The notes beneath the pieces are model-generated. The model was not told the origin of the DNA. It searched no databases and was given only the letters and a program-made list of their open reading frames with translations. DNA of 64,000 nucleotides from positions 18,526,646 through 18,590,645 of the forward strand of contig JABAKD010000020.1 in NCBI GenBank assembly GCA_012845835.1, read 5' to 3'. Below are positions 24,501-36,317 of this stretch, one piece after another. How positions within the stretch are numbered: the stretch's first letter is position 1; each line of letters begins with the position of its first letter. Source of the DNA: Undaria pinnatifida (Eukaryota; Sar; Phaeophyceae; Laminariales; Alariaceae). The position numbers and the translations under genes are program-made.

Positions 24501-27500
24501 GGGGGGTTCCCTCGTGTTTTTTGTTTTTCAACTCGCGGGAGTTGAGTGCTCACTGGACCGAAAAAAGGCGGTGGACGGAGAAAAAAATGGAATAAACTGC
24601 CAATTGTTTCGCATGTGTGTTGCCTCCGCTGACGTTTCGCCCACGCCACGGCAATGATGAGACGATGAAAACGGTTTCGTGTGCGCCATTGTTACGGAGC
24701 TATTTATGTTTGGCGTCAACCATCGTTGTATAGACTTTACTGCGCTTTTGTCGTTTTTTTACGCATATTTTCAAATCATTTCAAATACGTCAACTATGAG
24801 TTTCTCCGGTTGAATGGTCGGTACTGTACTCAATTTTTCGAGCTGCGTGAAACGTCGGACGCGAGTCTTCTACGTTTCTCGTTCCTCTTGAAGGAGATAG
24901 ATGGAAAGAGTCGTAACTATTTTGCACCCCTTACGAACGGTATCAGGTGATTGACCTGAAGGAGAAGACGGCGGCGATGGCGGTCGAGCTCAGCGCCACG
25001 CGAGACAAGCTGACAAAGGAGACAGAGAAACGCCTTCGCGCGGAGGCTGCCCTAAGGCAGGCGACAGACAGGTGATACTGTTTTTTCCACCTCCGATCCC
25101 CGGCCCGCTTCTACCACCGTCAAGTCATTTCACTCTGCCATCCATATGCAAGAAAGTACGCGCAAGGTGCCTGAGTCCGCCCCACAAGTGGTTCTTAGTA
25201 GGATGCAGCTCGTACTTCATGCAACTTGACGAGCACCTTACGGTGCCTCGTGCTTGGTGCCAGCAATGTCTGTCTGGTTGGTGAAAACCCGACGTGCTCC
25301 GTCCCGGCATAGCAGGGATGCGAGGGTCTATGGTCATTCGACTACGGTTATGCATGATACGAGTACAACCCCCTCCCCCCCCGCGCCCGCTAACCCCCCA
25401 CCACCCCACTACCGCCACCAACCCCACAGAAAAACGCCTTCCCAACCATAATTTATTGAGCATATCATATGCTCAATAATTCATTGAGCATATGATACGC
25501 ATTAGAGCTTGGTTTGTTCGCGCGAGAGATCGGGTCGGTTTGGTGTTGAGTGAGGAAAACGAAAGGTGGTGACGTGTTCTCGTCCTTGTACATAACGAAA
25601 AGCGATATATATATATTGAAGTATGTTTTCGGTTGTGGTGAGGAGGAGGCGGCGGAGGAGGGGGAGGGGGGGAGGAGGAGGAGGAGGAGAGGAAGGAGGA
25701 AGAAGAGGGGGAGGAGGAGCGACGGAGCGACATCCGGCGCAACACGATGGCCAGACTGCGCACAAGCTGCCGGCTGGAGAGCGCCAATGGAAATATAGAT
25801 GTCCGGGGTGAAACACGGTTGGCATGAAGTATAAGATGAATAGCTCAAGTCGCAACGTTGGTTCGCGCCAGAAACGAAACGAAACGAAAATAAGATAAAA
25901 ACAACCGCAAGTCCGGACAATGTAGCTATTCATCTTGGTACCAAAACCGTGTAATGCTTTCCCGGCGACGACAAAGCGATGGTTTGTGTTGCGGCCACCG
26001 CCACCGCTACCGTTCCGCTGGTAATGTGGCTGCTCTGGTTAGTTTTCTTGTATTAATTCCTGTACCCTCCAGCCCCTCCCCCGGCCTCCAACCCAAAAAA
26101 AAATCAATGAATGAGGCTTGATTTGTAGAGCGATACAGCACCAAACGAACCGCTGCCCTTTCAATGGGTTGCATCCACGTGTTTGGGGGCAAGCTTTTTT
26201 TGTTTCGTATTGGATAGTGTTTTAAGTACTAACAGTAGTATACCTGGTAGATATTTTTTGGAGGAACTTCGTATCTGGAATTTGAATGTTTGCTTTTCTA
26301 GTATATGCATTTTTTTCTTTTGCTTGTAACTTCGGCGTTACAGGAGCTACGTGGAGCAGTTGAAAGACGCCGATCAGGCCCTGCAAGCGGCACGGCAAGA
26401 GGGCCAGGCGGCAACGGAGGAGGTACAGGGGACGCTACGGAAGGAGAGAGCCGAGTGGACCCGAGAGAGGTCATCCCTCACCGCCCGCCTAGAAGAGGTG
26501 CTGGCTGTCGTGATTGTGATTGTGGTGGTCTTGGTGGTGTGGTGGTGTGGTGGTGTGGTGATATGTGTTGAGCGTGGTGGTGGTGTGGTGATGGCAGTGG
26601 TGGCGGTAAAAAATGTTGTTGGTGTGGTTTTGTTGCTGGTGGTAGTGGTGGTAGTGGTGGTAGTGGTGGGGGTATTGCTGGCGTTGGTGGAGCAGTGGCG
26701 GCGATGTTGGTGTAGGTGGTTGTTGTTGGTGTTGGTCGTAGGTGAGGCAGAATGCGCCAGCCGTGCCGCCCGGACTGGCCCGGTGGTTGTGTTTGATGAT
26801 TAATGGTGGCAAATTTTCACTAGGTTATCGTAGTTTGTTGATTGATTTCACTCTTTGGTTGTCGCTTATCTGGCGGCGTTAGCTCATTGCCTCGTTGTGG
26901 GCGGATCGATTTATTTGTTGGTTGATCGATTGGCAGATATGCCGCGTTGTTAGCGTACAATACGGTAGCTGTTTTTTGGAACCGAACGTTGATGCATACT
27001 GCTCATGTCTACGATGCAGGAAGCGCCCGTTTTGAAAAGCCCCGCGTACCCGTATCTTCCCCCTATCGTGCCCCCCAGGCGTTGCGTTCGACGGAAGCAT
27101 TTACCGCGCGGGTGGCGGAGCTGGAAGGGACGGCGGACCAGCTGCGGAAGGAGTCTAAGGAGGCCCAAGCAGAGGTGTGATTCGCGACCATGGCACGCGA
27201 TGCCCCTCAACATTGTTCGACAACACGAGATGCCACGGTTTGTTGTGTGCCTTTTTGATGACACCAAGATATGACGCCGTGCGGGTCCATGCTTAACGAT
27301 GTGCGACGCGTGGTGGCGTTCGGCGTGATTTTTTTTTCGGTTTTAGGGTTGCGCGTAAGGCATGGCTCAAGCCCAGCGTGCTCGTGTACTCCCAACAGCA
27401 GCGACGGTGTGTGATCTCCGTCAAGAGTCGCCGTGGAAGCAATCTTGCTTTTGTTCTTAGGTCTTTGATCCCCTTCTTCGGAAAGACCTGCTTTGTCCGT

Positions 27501-30496
27501 GCGGAATCCCAGCCGCGGCACCAGGCGCTCCGACGTGAATAGATTGGAGCGGGGTATCATTGGACTGTCAACATTTTTTTTTCTAATGAGGAGTTAGCCC
27601 TCTCACCACTGCTTAATTATACGCCCCCAACTCCAAGTTTTCTTGCCCCAACAAAAGTGGGTGCAATTAAAAATGGGTTCAGAGATGAACGCAAACTCCT
27701 GCCTGGAAGACGAGTTCCGACGTAAAAGGAACGCCTTGGCATGCTTTGTCACGGTAGCATTCTGTTCCGTGAGGCAAGAAGCGCTGGCTGTCATGCTAGG
27801 AAAATGGTGCTCGTTTCAGGGCTGACCAATGCAAGGTCGACCCATCAGCTGAGTGTGTCCAGACGTTTAGCGCTTTGTCAAGCAAGAAACACCGCCCCAC
27901 CTTCTCGCGAGATGCGTTTTGTTCGCACCTACGTCTCCGACATGGAGTCGGAACGCATGCCTTGAAAATCAACGGCTGCGCAGTCGATTAGACCCCCCCA
28001 TGCGCGCGCGCATGTGCGCCCAGACACAGCCCAAGAGATCCCGCCTTTTGTGCGTCACCACGCGAACGGTAGCGCTCAACCAATTTGTTGTTATGACATT
28101 AACCCATCATCGCCACAATTAAGCTCATGGTCACAGGACAGTCTAAAATCTCTCCCGGGTGAAATAATGCCTCAGGATATAAAATGTGACAAACCAAAGT
28201 GATGCCAGAATGTGCCACTCGTTCGCTCGTTTTTTTTTGTTTTTCAGTATGGGCAGTGGGAGAATACCCGAGGAAAAAGTAGAACGAAAAATGTGAAACA
28301 CATATCTAAATGTGTCGCTTGCCCGCCCGCCCGCCCGCCCGCTCGTTTTTCTTTTCTGCTTCAGGTGGAGGGACTCAGGGCCCAGCTCCTGCGCGCGAAG
28401 AAGGTCGCAGGCGAAACCGCGGAGGACCAAAAACGCCTCCAGCGGGAATTGGATTCGGCAGCAGGGGCCGTCGAGGACAGGACGCGGCTGCAGCAGAGGT
28501 TTGTTTTGCTTGTTCACGTGCTCGGCAGAGGGAAAAAGAGAGCCAGATAAAGAGAGTGGGGGAGGTTTACTGATATCGTGCATGACCGTGGTCTTGAGAC
28601 CGTAGATCCTCGCATCCCTGCATTCCCGGGAAAGAGAGGGATTGGGGGTGAGGCGTTAATGCCACCACGGTCGCGATCAGTGCTTCTTTGGGGGGAGAGT
28701 TGCGGCATGAATAATAATGAGCGGATGATGGGGAAAGCTGTAGCCGTTCGAAGAACAACACCTCGGGCTAGCGGCATCTTGGGAGTTGGAGGGCAGTCTC
28801 GTAAGGGGGTGGGGGAGGGGGGCTACATCAGTGCCTAGAATGTCTTACCCATCAAATGTATTTATTCACGCAAGTCTACCTACTTCTAACGATTGACTAG
28901 CTCTGCAGCGGTTGACATTAGACAAACAGGCACAAAAGCCCCTCCTAATAGGAGTCCCCAGAGCTAGCGTATAGAGTTCGGAAATGCACCCTCGGCGCGC
29001 ACGATGATGGGCGTACCGGTGACATGCTCATGAACTTCCACCCACTTAATGGTGGAGAGATGATTGAGCCGCCATTTTCTCCGTTTTCGCCCCGACACTG
29101 ATACCGCAATTGCTGATTTTCGTGCGGTAAGAGAAGCGGGGGAAGCGATTTACCTCCCGCCCCCAGACTCAACATTTGAATGGTCCTAACGCTGCAAGAC
29201 ATCCCCGGCATCCGCATTGTACGACCGTTACCCTCGGTGTATTCGGAAGTTTTGTTGGCCGTGTGTTGGCCGTTCCGGCGCGAAATAACAGTCTCCCACC
29301 GAGACTCCGCCGAAAAGATCAACAGCTTGTTTTCCTCCTGACGTTCGTGAAAATCTCACCCCTCCTTCTATTGCTCTTGCTTGCCTCGTCCAGCGTCGCT
29401 AGCCTCAAGGCGGCCCTAGAGAAGGCCACTGGAAGCGGCAAGATCGACTCGTCGTCAACATCTCCCCAGCAATCAGGCAATGGCGAAGATGGCGATGATG
29501 GCGAAGATGGCGGCAGTAGCGGCAGTAGCGGGGAGGCGACAACATCGACAGCTTCCACGAGCGGTACCGATTCTATGAAGGTGACAACCACCTCTGCGGA
29601 GATAAGGGTGGGCGGGCGTTCCGAGAAGAAAGGGGTGGCGGTCCGGGGCGATCGAGTCTCGGAGCGCGCGGTGAAGTCCACGGGTGATAGCACGAGCGAG
29701 GAAACGGGTGAAGGAGAGCGGGGGCGGGGGTTGGGGCGGTCGAAATGGGCCGCCCCGACGTCTGAAATGCTTCTGCAAGCAAGGGAGCGGCTTTCAGAAA
29801 TGGCGGCGTCTTTGACGAGGACGGATGGGATTGAAGACGGGGTGTGTTTCGGGCGATTGGTCTTGGTCCCAGATCGTCGTGCGCGCTATGTATGTGTGTG
29901 TTTTATGCTGCCTTTCGTTTTGGTTGTGGCACACGCTTTTGTGAACTCCTCCTCGCTTTGGCTCTTGTTGTGTTGGCCGAGATGTTCTGTGTCGTCCCTT
30001 TGGGGATTTTCGTGAGATTTGCGGTTTCTGGGTTTGCCAAGAAAGCGCTTTTTGTTAGGCCCATTGTCATCACACAGCTTTGCCCCCCTCTCCCCCCATC
30101 CCGGATGCGAGGGTCCATGATCTTACAGACCACGGCCATGCATGACAATGATTCCCCCCCCTCCCTTCCCGTTTCTTTCTTTCCGCTTACCTAATCACGT
30201 CGCAGCCCTACGAAGTGCTCGGTGACGCCGTTGCCCGAGAAAACGCGGAGGCTGTTACTGCGATCGATGATTTTTTGGAGCGATCCCAGGACATCGTGGG
30301 GTCGAACATCAACAACGCCGACGCCGCAGAGCCTTTGGAAGACGACGTTGCTGACGGAGCATCTCGGGGACACGACGGCGGTGGACCAGCCACCGCCGCG
30401 GGCGAAGACCCAGCGAGGAGAGGAGGCGGTGAAGATCTGAAGCGCCCAGATCGCTGGGTGGGAGCCCCACGATGGAGCAGGAACAGGGAGACATAG
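11894..30496 (+). CDS. Coiled-coil protein with bipartite plastid-type leader, 20 exons
   Basis: Exons: 11894-11942, 12334-12791, 13566-13910, 14951-15046, 15353-15455, 15814-16004, 17421-17725, 18630-18773, 19496-19559, 20473-20571, 21450-21604, 22126-22240, 23006-23121, 23959-24085, 24947-25071, 26344-26497, 27079-27174, 28365-28498, 29394-29841, 30206-30496. All 19 introns are GT-AG and phases match throughout, giving 3615 nt and 1204 residues. The ATG follows an in-frame TGA and has a GCCGGCATGG context. Residues 1-20 are a signal peptide, then FSLPAP begins an S/T/R/P-rich leader. Residues 148-169 form a basic amphipathic segment; residues 170-284 are Gly/Ala/Asn-rich. Residues 285 to about 970 are coiled coil rich in Glu, Lys, Arg, Ala and Leu. 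The tail has acidic Gly-Ser repeats, an SKWAAPTSEMLLQARERL segment and a Trp/Arg-rich end. No catalytic domain is visible; a structural plastid role is inferred. No homologue recognised. Confidence 0.87.
13130..13392 (+). repeat. G-family dispersed repeat in intron 2
   Basis: Landmarks shared with 25128-25385 and 35085-35325 are CATCCA(C/T)A(C/T)GCAAG, TTCTTAG(C/T)AGGATGCAGC, TGCTCCGTCCCGGC, GGGTCTATGGTC, CGACTACGG and TATGCATGA, ending at a poly-C run (13379-13390). This is a full-length copy. Confidence 0.8.
16021..16170 (-). repeat. G-family repeat, inverted partial copy in intron 6
   Basis: Reverse orientation: a poly-G run at 16029-16038, then TCATGCATGACCGTAGTCTG, CGCATCC, CGGAGTGCGTCGGGTTTTCACC and GCGCGAAGCGCCG. 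It merges into the tandem repeat that follows. Confidence 0.75.
16150..16665 (+). repeat. Two-copy tandem repeat of about 255 bp in intron 6
   Basis: Copy 1 runs from about 16154 to 16405 and copy 2 from about 16406 to 16665. Both contain CCAAGCGCGAAGCGCCGTGA, a G-run of different length (9 versus about 17), AAAGGTGCCAATCTCAGGGC, GATAAGATATCGTAGATAAG and GGAGGGAGGCGGGATCGATG. The high similarity indicates recent duplication. Confidence 0.85.
17731..17935. repeat. GGGA-type microsatellite in intron 7
   Basis: An array of GGGA/GGAG tetranucleotides followed by G-rich sequence directly after the donor of exon 7. Long frames across it on both strands are low-complexity shadows. Confidence 0.85.
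19107..19390. repeat. CCA trinucleotide array in intron 8
   Basis: About 280 bp of nearly pure CCA/ACC triplets with few interruptions. It yields His, Pro, Thr, Val and Gly homopolymer frames that are not genes. Confidence 0.95.
20140..20335. repeat. GGTTT/TTTGG array in intron 9
   Basis: An imperfect pentanucleotide array of TTTGG units. It sits upstream of exon 10 and is noncoding. Confidence 0.9.
21105..21317 (+). mobile_element. Degenerate GGGTC-type hAT-like element in intron 10
   Basis: The left side carries GGCTTTTCACTGG and the right side ends CCGTGAAAAGCCCTTG, an inverted pair resembling the termini of the element at 60199-61903. Between them lie degenerate GGGTCGGGTC units with GGTTTTCAAAATCTC spacers. 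The terminus on the left has lost its first bases and no target duplication is preserved. Confidence 0.6.
21619..21790. repeat. GTG/GTT-rich low-complexity tract in intron 11
   Basis: Irregular GGTGTTGGT-type repeats follow directly after exon 11. Noncoding. Confidence 0.7.
23685..23745 (+). repeat. G-family repeat end in intron 13
   Basis: Only the 3-prime end is present: CATACGACTGCGACCATGCATGACAATGA followed by a short pyrimidine tract. Confidence 0.65.
25128..25385 (+). repeat. G-family dispersed repeat in intron 15
   Basis: Full-length copy with the same landmarks as the intron 2 copy, ending in a C-rich tract at 25369-25383. Confidence 0.8.
26500..26735. repeat. GGT trinucleotide-rich tract in intron 16
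   Basis: An irregular TGGTGG array immediately after the exon 16 donor. Noncoding. Confidence 0.8.
28566..28632 (-). repeat. G-family repeat end in intron 18, inverted
   Basis: Reads TCGTGCATGACCGTGGTCTT and GACCGTAGATCCTCGCATCCC, the reverse complement of the G-family 3-prime end. Confidence 0.7.
30098..30165 (+). repeat. G-family repeat end in intron 19
   Basis: Contains GGATGCGAGGGTCCATG, GACCACGGCCATGCATGAC and a following C-run at 30154-30161, as in the other copies. Confidence 0.75.
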
Positions 30497-30587
30497 GCCA
30501 GAAAGGGCCGAGTGGTTGTGGCTTTAGAGGTTGGGTCGTAGGCAGGGCCCGCATATGATCGGTGTGTAGGATCCGTGGTTGTGATGG

Positions 30588-30593
30588 AATAAA
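30588..30593 (+). terminator. Possible polyadenylation signal AATAAA
   Basis: AATAAA occurs 92 bp after the stop codon of the coiled-coil gene at 30494-30496. The hexamer is common and its use in this lineage is variable. Confidence 0.35.
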
Positions 30594-30599
30594 ACGCCT

Positions 30600-33500
30600 C
30601 TGTCCTGATGAGTGCCGGGCATTGTTCTGGTGGGGAGAGGGAGGGAGAAACGAGAATGCGTTTTTTTTTAATTGAAAACATATTCACAGCATGCGCTCTA
30701 ATGCAGGCACAGTGAAACGTTTACGGCAGCGTCGGGGCACCCACCGTGACACCGCCTCCGCGTTGGCGAACGAAAGACCGAGCAGGGTTTGCCCCGCACC
30801 GCGCTTGAGCATCACATGAGTTGAGAGTGGGGTAGTACCTCGTTATGTAGTGAGTACGAGCGCGTGAAATAAATGGTGCCGTCTACACCGAGCTTGCGAT
30901 ACAACAAGCGAGGCGAAGAGACACGAGGTGCGCTTCGGCGACGAATGAGCAGGGGGTGCAATGCGTGAGGATCGGGAGGAAATTTTACGCCGGTTCGCGA
31001 CGCGCTTAGGCAGGCACAGGTTGCTCTTTCTGCTCCATCCGCGCTCACTTTTTCGTGCGTAGCCCCTCCCATTTTGTGGGAAATATAATACAGCGGTGTT
31101 ACCGTACCGTACATACATAGCTGTGCACTGCTGTAACTGTAGTAAGGACACTTGGGACGCCGTTTTCCGAGGGTGGCAGCGGCTCTCGGCAGATTTAAGG
31201 CATTTGGGGGCTTGAGAGTGCTGTTGATTGTGGTATGTACCATAGTCTCATCTTGGTGGCGCCGTTGCTGTGATAGGCTCTGCAAATAGTTGGGCACTCG
31301 TTTGACGAATCGAAAGCAGGTATGGATGAAGTCTCGCAGAATATACACGGCACCAAACAAGACCTCAGACATGCTGAGCAAGGGCAACGCGCGCTGTCAA
31401 AGGTTTTAGGGCCGAGTGTTCCGCACCAAAACGTAGTAGTGTGCCAGTCAAGGCAAACTAAGGCGAATTAAGGCATTTTTTTCTTTGCTGTCTATCAACG
31501 GACTTGGACTTCCTTGCATATTTTGCGGTGCACGTATAAGTCGAGCTTTGGTATTCTGGGTTTGCCGGGGAGAGGGGGAGAGGGGAGAGGGGAGAAGATA
31601 CGGGGGGGGTGATCACCAGTGCTCCGGTTGCCCTTTCCTTGAACTTGGTGCATGCCCTACGGATTGCTAAATAGTGTTCTTAATATACAAAGTGCTGTTT
31701 TTTGTTTTATTTTATCATGTATCAACTCGTAGTTGCGATACGCTCGAAGCTGGCGGCAGGAAGCTGCTGCGGGGTTGAAAACGAGCGGCAAAGGAGGCCA
31801 CATGGCTTTTTTTCTCCTCTTTAATATAGAAAAATTGTCCGCTGGACAGCAGTCAGTCGAACTGACAATTAAATACGAACCTGCAGCATTACTAAAATTA
31901 CACGTTAACGGCGGGCAACGCAGTGTGAATGTACGAGTCTGGTGCCAGGTGTAGTATGTTTTCTTCGAAAGAAAAAAGTACGGTGGTACCGCCACTGGAC
32001 CCAACCATCTTTTTTTGAGAGGTCTTCAGCGCCTGCCCGAGTTTTTTTCCACGAGCATGGAGCTCTTGGCATTTGCAAGTCGTCAGTGTGAACCCAATTG
32101 TGGACCTCTATCCGCTTCATTCACGCTTTCTTTGCTCTTCCATTCTTCCCTGTGAGCGAGAGTTGCAAGCGAAAGCTTAAAAAAATAAACGGACCTGGAG
32201 ACAAGCAACGCGAGTAATACTCAGTTCGGTTGTTATTAATAGTTTAAACCCCTTTAGGGTTTAGTTTCTGTTTCGGCTCTTACTCAGACGACCATCTTTT
32301 CTTGGCCGCAGTTTATTGAAAGCGGTGTATTGGCCACAGTTTATTGTTTTTTTTTCCGAACGCGTAGCCATTATCTTTTTTCCGGTTCTTGGGAGAGATA
32401 TTCTTCACCTTGGCCAGATAGACCCATCGCAGCCTCCTGCCATGTCCTGCGCATCTCGCCCACACTTCTACCGTCCCTTTCTCCCTACGGATACCACCCG
32501 GGTTCCTGAATATTGCCACCTACGGTCGCGTCCGATCACCAAGCCTTCGGATGGTACCGTACCATTCGATTCCTCCGATTTAACTCAGATAACTCAAGAA
32601 AAGCAATTACATATAAAATCATGGAACTCCGACTACCTAGCTCTCCGCTCTCCGCCCTCCGCCCTCCCCACCCCTCCCCCCGTCGAAAGAAAAAAAGGGG
32701 AAGAGGAAGAGGAAGGAAGGGAGAGGCACAGACTTCGGGCTGCGTTGGCCAACCCAGTAACTACCTCAATCTGCTGGCGCTTCTAGCAACAACCCTAACT
32801 CGCTTGTGCCCGGCTCGGTCTTGCTGACCTTCTCGTGAGATCTTCTCTCGACAGTGAGGGAGGAATGGCGCCTGTAGTCCGTCTGACCCCAAGCCCCAAC
32901 CCCCCCCAGATTCCGACATAAACGTGTTTAGTTATATCTACAGTCGAACGTGATATGCCGGTCGCTGCATCTGCGGAGGCCATTACCTCGTCTACCGGCA
33001 AAAATGTATCCTTTCTTGAAAGCCGTGTATTGGCCGCAGTTTACTGAAAACGGTTTATCGACCGCGGTTTTCTTACGGCCGCTGAACAAGCTCGGCTCAA
33101 GAAGACGACGACAACTGTCTGCTGCTCGACTCCCTAAACGTGCGATCTACCTCGCTTTCATTTTTTCACCCGATCACCTTTGTGCCCATGCGTTCAGGTG
33201 TGAACAAAGCCAGGGTTGTGATGTATTTGATAAATAACAGCATGACCGACAAGTAGACTCATGCCTCAAAAACTTTATGGACAGAGTCATTCACGCAGGC
33301 CGACACGCAGGGCAACGTCGCCACGCAAGAAAAAAATAAAACGTGTCGTATAGACCCATCGGCATGTTTGTACCCCCCACAACGCAAATCTGAGACATCG
33401 ACCTCCCTGCTACGAGCCGTTACTGACGCGAACGGGAGCGTGTTTTGTAAGCGGAGGGCGACATTCGCACAAAGTGAGGCTGGTCTGCCCCAGGGCGTGG

Positions 33501-34090
33501 GACGTCTCATACCGCACCTATGCCAAAGCAAAAGCTAAACACTAGTATTGCTGTACGGTATTGCTTCTCGTAAAAGTAAAGCATTCGCATAGCTTGCCAT
33601 GGGCAACCGAGCCTCTAGTCCATTCACCGCGTGAAGCGCGATTCTACAATGAGGCCAGCGTGTACCAGTTTGGATGGTTTCATCAGATAAATAATGTGTC
33701 ACCTTCCTCGTACGAGGCAATCATTGTTGTTTTTCTAGCGTCCTTCCAAGCTGGCGAACAAGCACCATTCCCGAGACCATTCCCGAGAGTGATATCGCAG
33801 ACACTCTCGTGCCTACATTGGAACCGTTGCGAAGGAGGTTGTCTTCTCTCCTTGTACGCCGATAACGCCAACTATCCCATAGACCAGGACCAAAAAAGCC
33901 CATATAGCGCGCCACCAAGAGATACACGGAAGAATAAAACAAAAAAACAAAACTCTCCAAGCCCACCGAGGGATAACTGGTAGGCACAGGCGACAAAAAG
34001 ACTGCGGCTTCCAACTTACGAAGGTGCTATGAAGCAGGAGACATTTCTCTACACCAAGGTCATCCTGCAACTACGGCACAAACAAGAGAA
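30600..34090. other. Unassigned intergenic sequence
   Basis: Frames on both strands lack domain-like character. A G-rich run lies at 31565-31610. A short imperfect duplication carrying GTGTATTGGCC(A/G)CAGTTTA occurs at about 32308-32346 and about 33018-33062. Confidence 0.4.
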
Positions 34091-34094
34091 GGGG

Positions 34095-34345
34095 GCAGGG
34101 GTAAGGGGCCGAAAGCCCCCAATAAGCACGGTCCCGGCACGGCGCAATGCCCCACACAAAAGCTGCACGGCGCACACCAGCCAGGAGCTTTAGTCACTTA
34201 GTCCCGGCATGGTGCAACGCGCATACAGCAGCCTCAATACGCACACCAGCCAGGGGCTGTAGCCCCTTACTCCCGGCACGGTGCAGCGCACATATAATAC
34301 GCCCGATACAAAATAGCTGCACTGCGCACAGCAGGAAGGATTTAC
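34095..34345 (+). repeat. Tandem repeat of about 70-80 bp
   Basis: About three imperfect units carry CCCGGCA(C/T)GG(C/T)GCAA, a CGCAC(A)CCAGCCAGG block, and GGGGC(T)GTAGCCCC or similar. An isolated related unit is at about 34785-34865. Confidence 0.65.
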
Positions 34346-35084
34346 TTTAACCGCGCGGACGCATGCTACAGCGGTATCATAGAGGTGCACCTTTACTTTC
34401 GGCAGGTGCTCACTGCACACTATCTAGTAGAGGAGCTCTATACCCCGCTCAAAACACCGACTTTGAGGCTAATGAACGCATGACCCGATGGGCAATATCA
34501 CGGCCTAGGTATTAAACACAAGGATACGACACACTCCGATGATATCCCCCCACAACATTGACAACGTTGACTGCAGTCGTTAGTTGGGGAGCCCCGTCAG
34601 CCACATAAGTGTTGGGACAAATCTGCTACCCCGGTCATAGCACGCGACCGCGTCTTCTGGTCACCGCAACCGGTACGATGCTCTCGTGTGGCACGACGCC
34701 TACTTTTCAAGCAGCACCAGCCTCCAATAGAAGAATCACAAAAGGGCGGGTGGCCTTAAAAGGCCCCGAAACACGGCAAACCCTTCGTCCCGGCACGGTT
34801 CAACGCATGCCAAAATGTAGAGTACGCACACTAGCCTACACCAAGAACCCTGCACGACCATTGCCCCAACACCTGCACGCTCGCTCTTGACCCCACCCCT
34901 ACCCCCAAGACGCGACATGCTTGCCACCCTGAAACGGTAAAACGCACGTATAGTCCGTACACTAGCACAACGAGAGGACAAACCTCTCGGTCGACCCTTG
35001 CCCTGCCATGTCAAACGCTGCGCGACGCACAGAACCCCCCCCCCGCCAAACGTGTCCATACCGGAAATCAAATTAACTCATTGA

Positions 35085-35325
35085 AGCCGTCATCCATATG
35101 CAAGTCCGCCTCATAATAAGCGATTCTTAGTAGGATGCAGCCCATCCTTCATGCGACTTGCCGAACACCTAACGGCGCTTCGCGCGCTTGGTGAAAGCAA
35201 TGCCTGCTTGGTCGGTGAAAGCCCAACATGCTCCGTCCCGGCATTGTAGGGATGCGAGGGTCATACCACTATGCTCATACGACTACGGCCATCCATGAAT
35301 ATCGAGTACTTCCCCCCCCCCCGCC
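35085..35325 (+). repeat. G-family dispersed repeat, intergenic copy
   Basis: Same landmarks as the intron 2 and intron 15 copies; the C-run is at 35311-35321. A short internal insertion separates GAGGGTC from CATACGACTACGG. Confidence 0.8.
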
Positions 35326-35329
35326 AAAC

Positions 35330-36317
35330 GTTTTACGTCAATTAATCAAGCGACACCTCATTTACGCTGCACCCAGTCTGGACAATGCCATGCGCTGTAT
35401 ATCTTACTAGCCCCTTCCGGTTCGACACTCAATACATGGGAGGGGTTCGAGCGGAAAAGCAGAGGCACAAACGTCTGGCTTGGTTGACCAACCGAGCGAC
35501 CGCTTTATATCTGCTCATGTTCTCAACTCAAGAACCCCAAACTCGTTCGCACTTGGCGTGGGCTTGCTGACGTCGCGTGACGTCTACACCAGGACTGACC
35601 AACAACCGTTGCTCTTTTGTCTTCGAAATCTGACCCCAATCCCCTACGAAGACATGCTTGGTTCTCTCCACCAATAACATCAACGTTTTCGTTGCTCTTT
35701 CTGCGGAGGCTGCTACTGCGTGTATAGACACACCTATCCTATATCTTACTAATATTTTTTCCTCACGGTTAATCACTCAATGCACCCGGAGCGTCCAGAT
35801 GGCGGGGTCGGATTAGCTCGGGCATTTCCGCGTCGCAACCTCTTACATTTACCACTACCAGGGTGAATCCCACTTCAACTATGGTCAACAAAGCCTCACT
35901 ACCACCCCCTGAATACGTATAGCAAGGCACACACGCAAACAGGACATCGCCCCCCCCCCCTAAAAGAAACGAGCACGTCAGATATGGCGACGAGCCCATC
36001 TTGCCGTTGTCAAGGTGCACGTCTATGACCACCTGAGGTATTGATCGCATCGGAGCCGGAACATAAACGGCGGGCGGATGATGCCACTGTGAGATTGTTG
36101 CGTGTTTCAGCTACCAGGTCACCATTCACGGAACCCCAACGACCGAGACAGAGTGTGTGGCGCTTCCGGGCGATCGCCAAACAAGGGAACAGGAGTAGGG
36201 CGGGACGCAACGAGCTGGAAAATACGCTGACATGTTCAATAGCAATGTCCGACATGGTAAGCGTATACCCTACTCCGTAGACTAGTATTTAAAGTGCAGT
36301 CGCTCCTACTCCTTCCC
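35330..36317. other. Unassigned intergenic sequence
   Basis: No credible gene. A C-run lies at 35950-35960. Confidence 0.4.
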
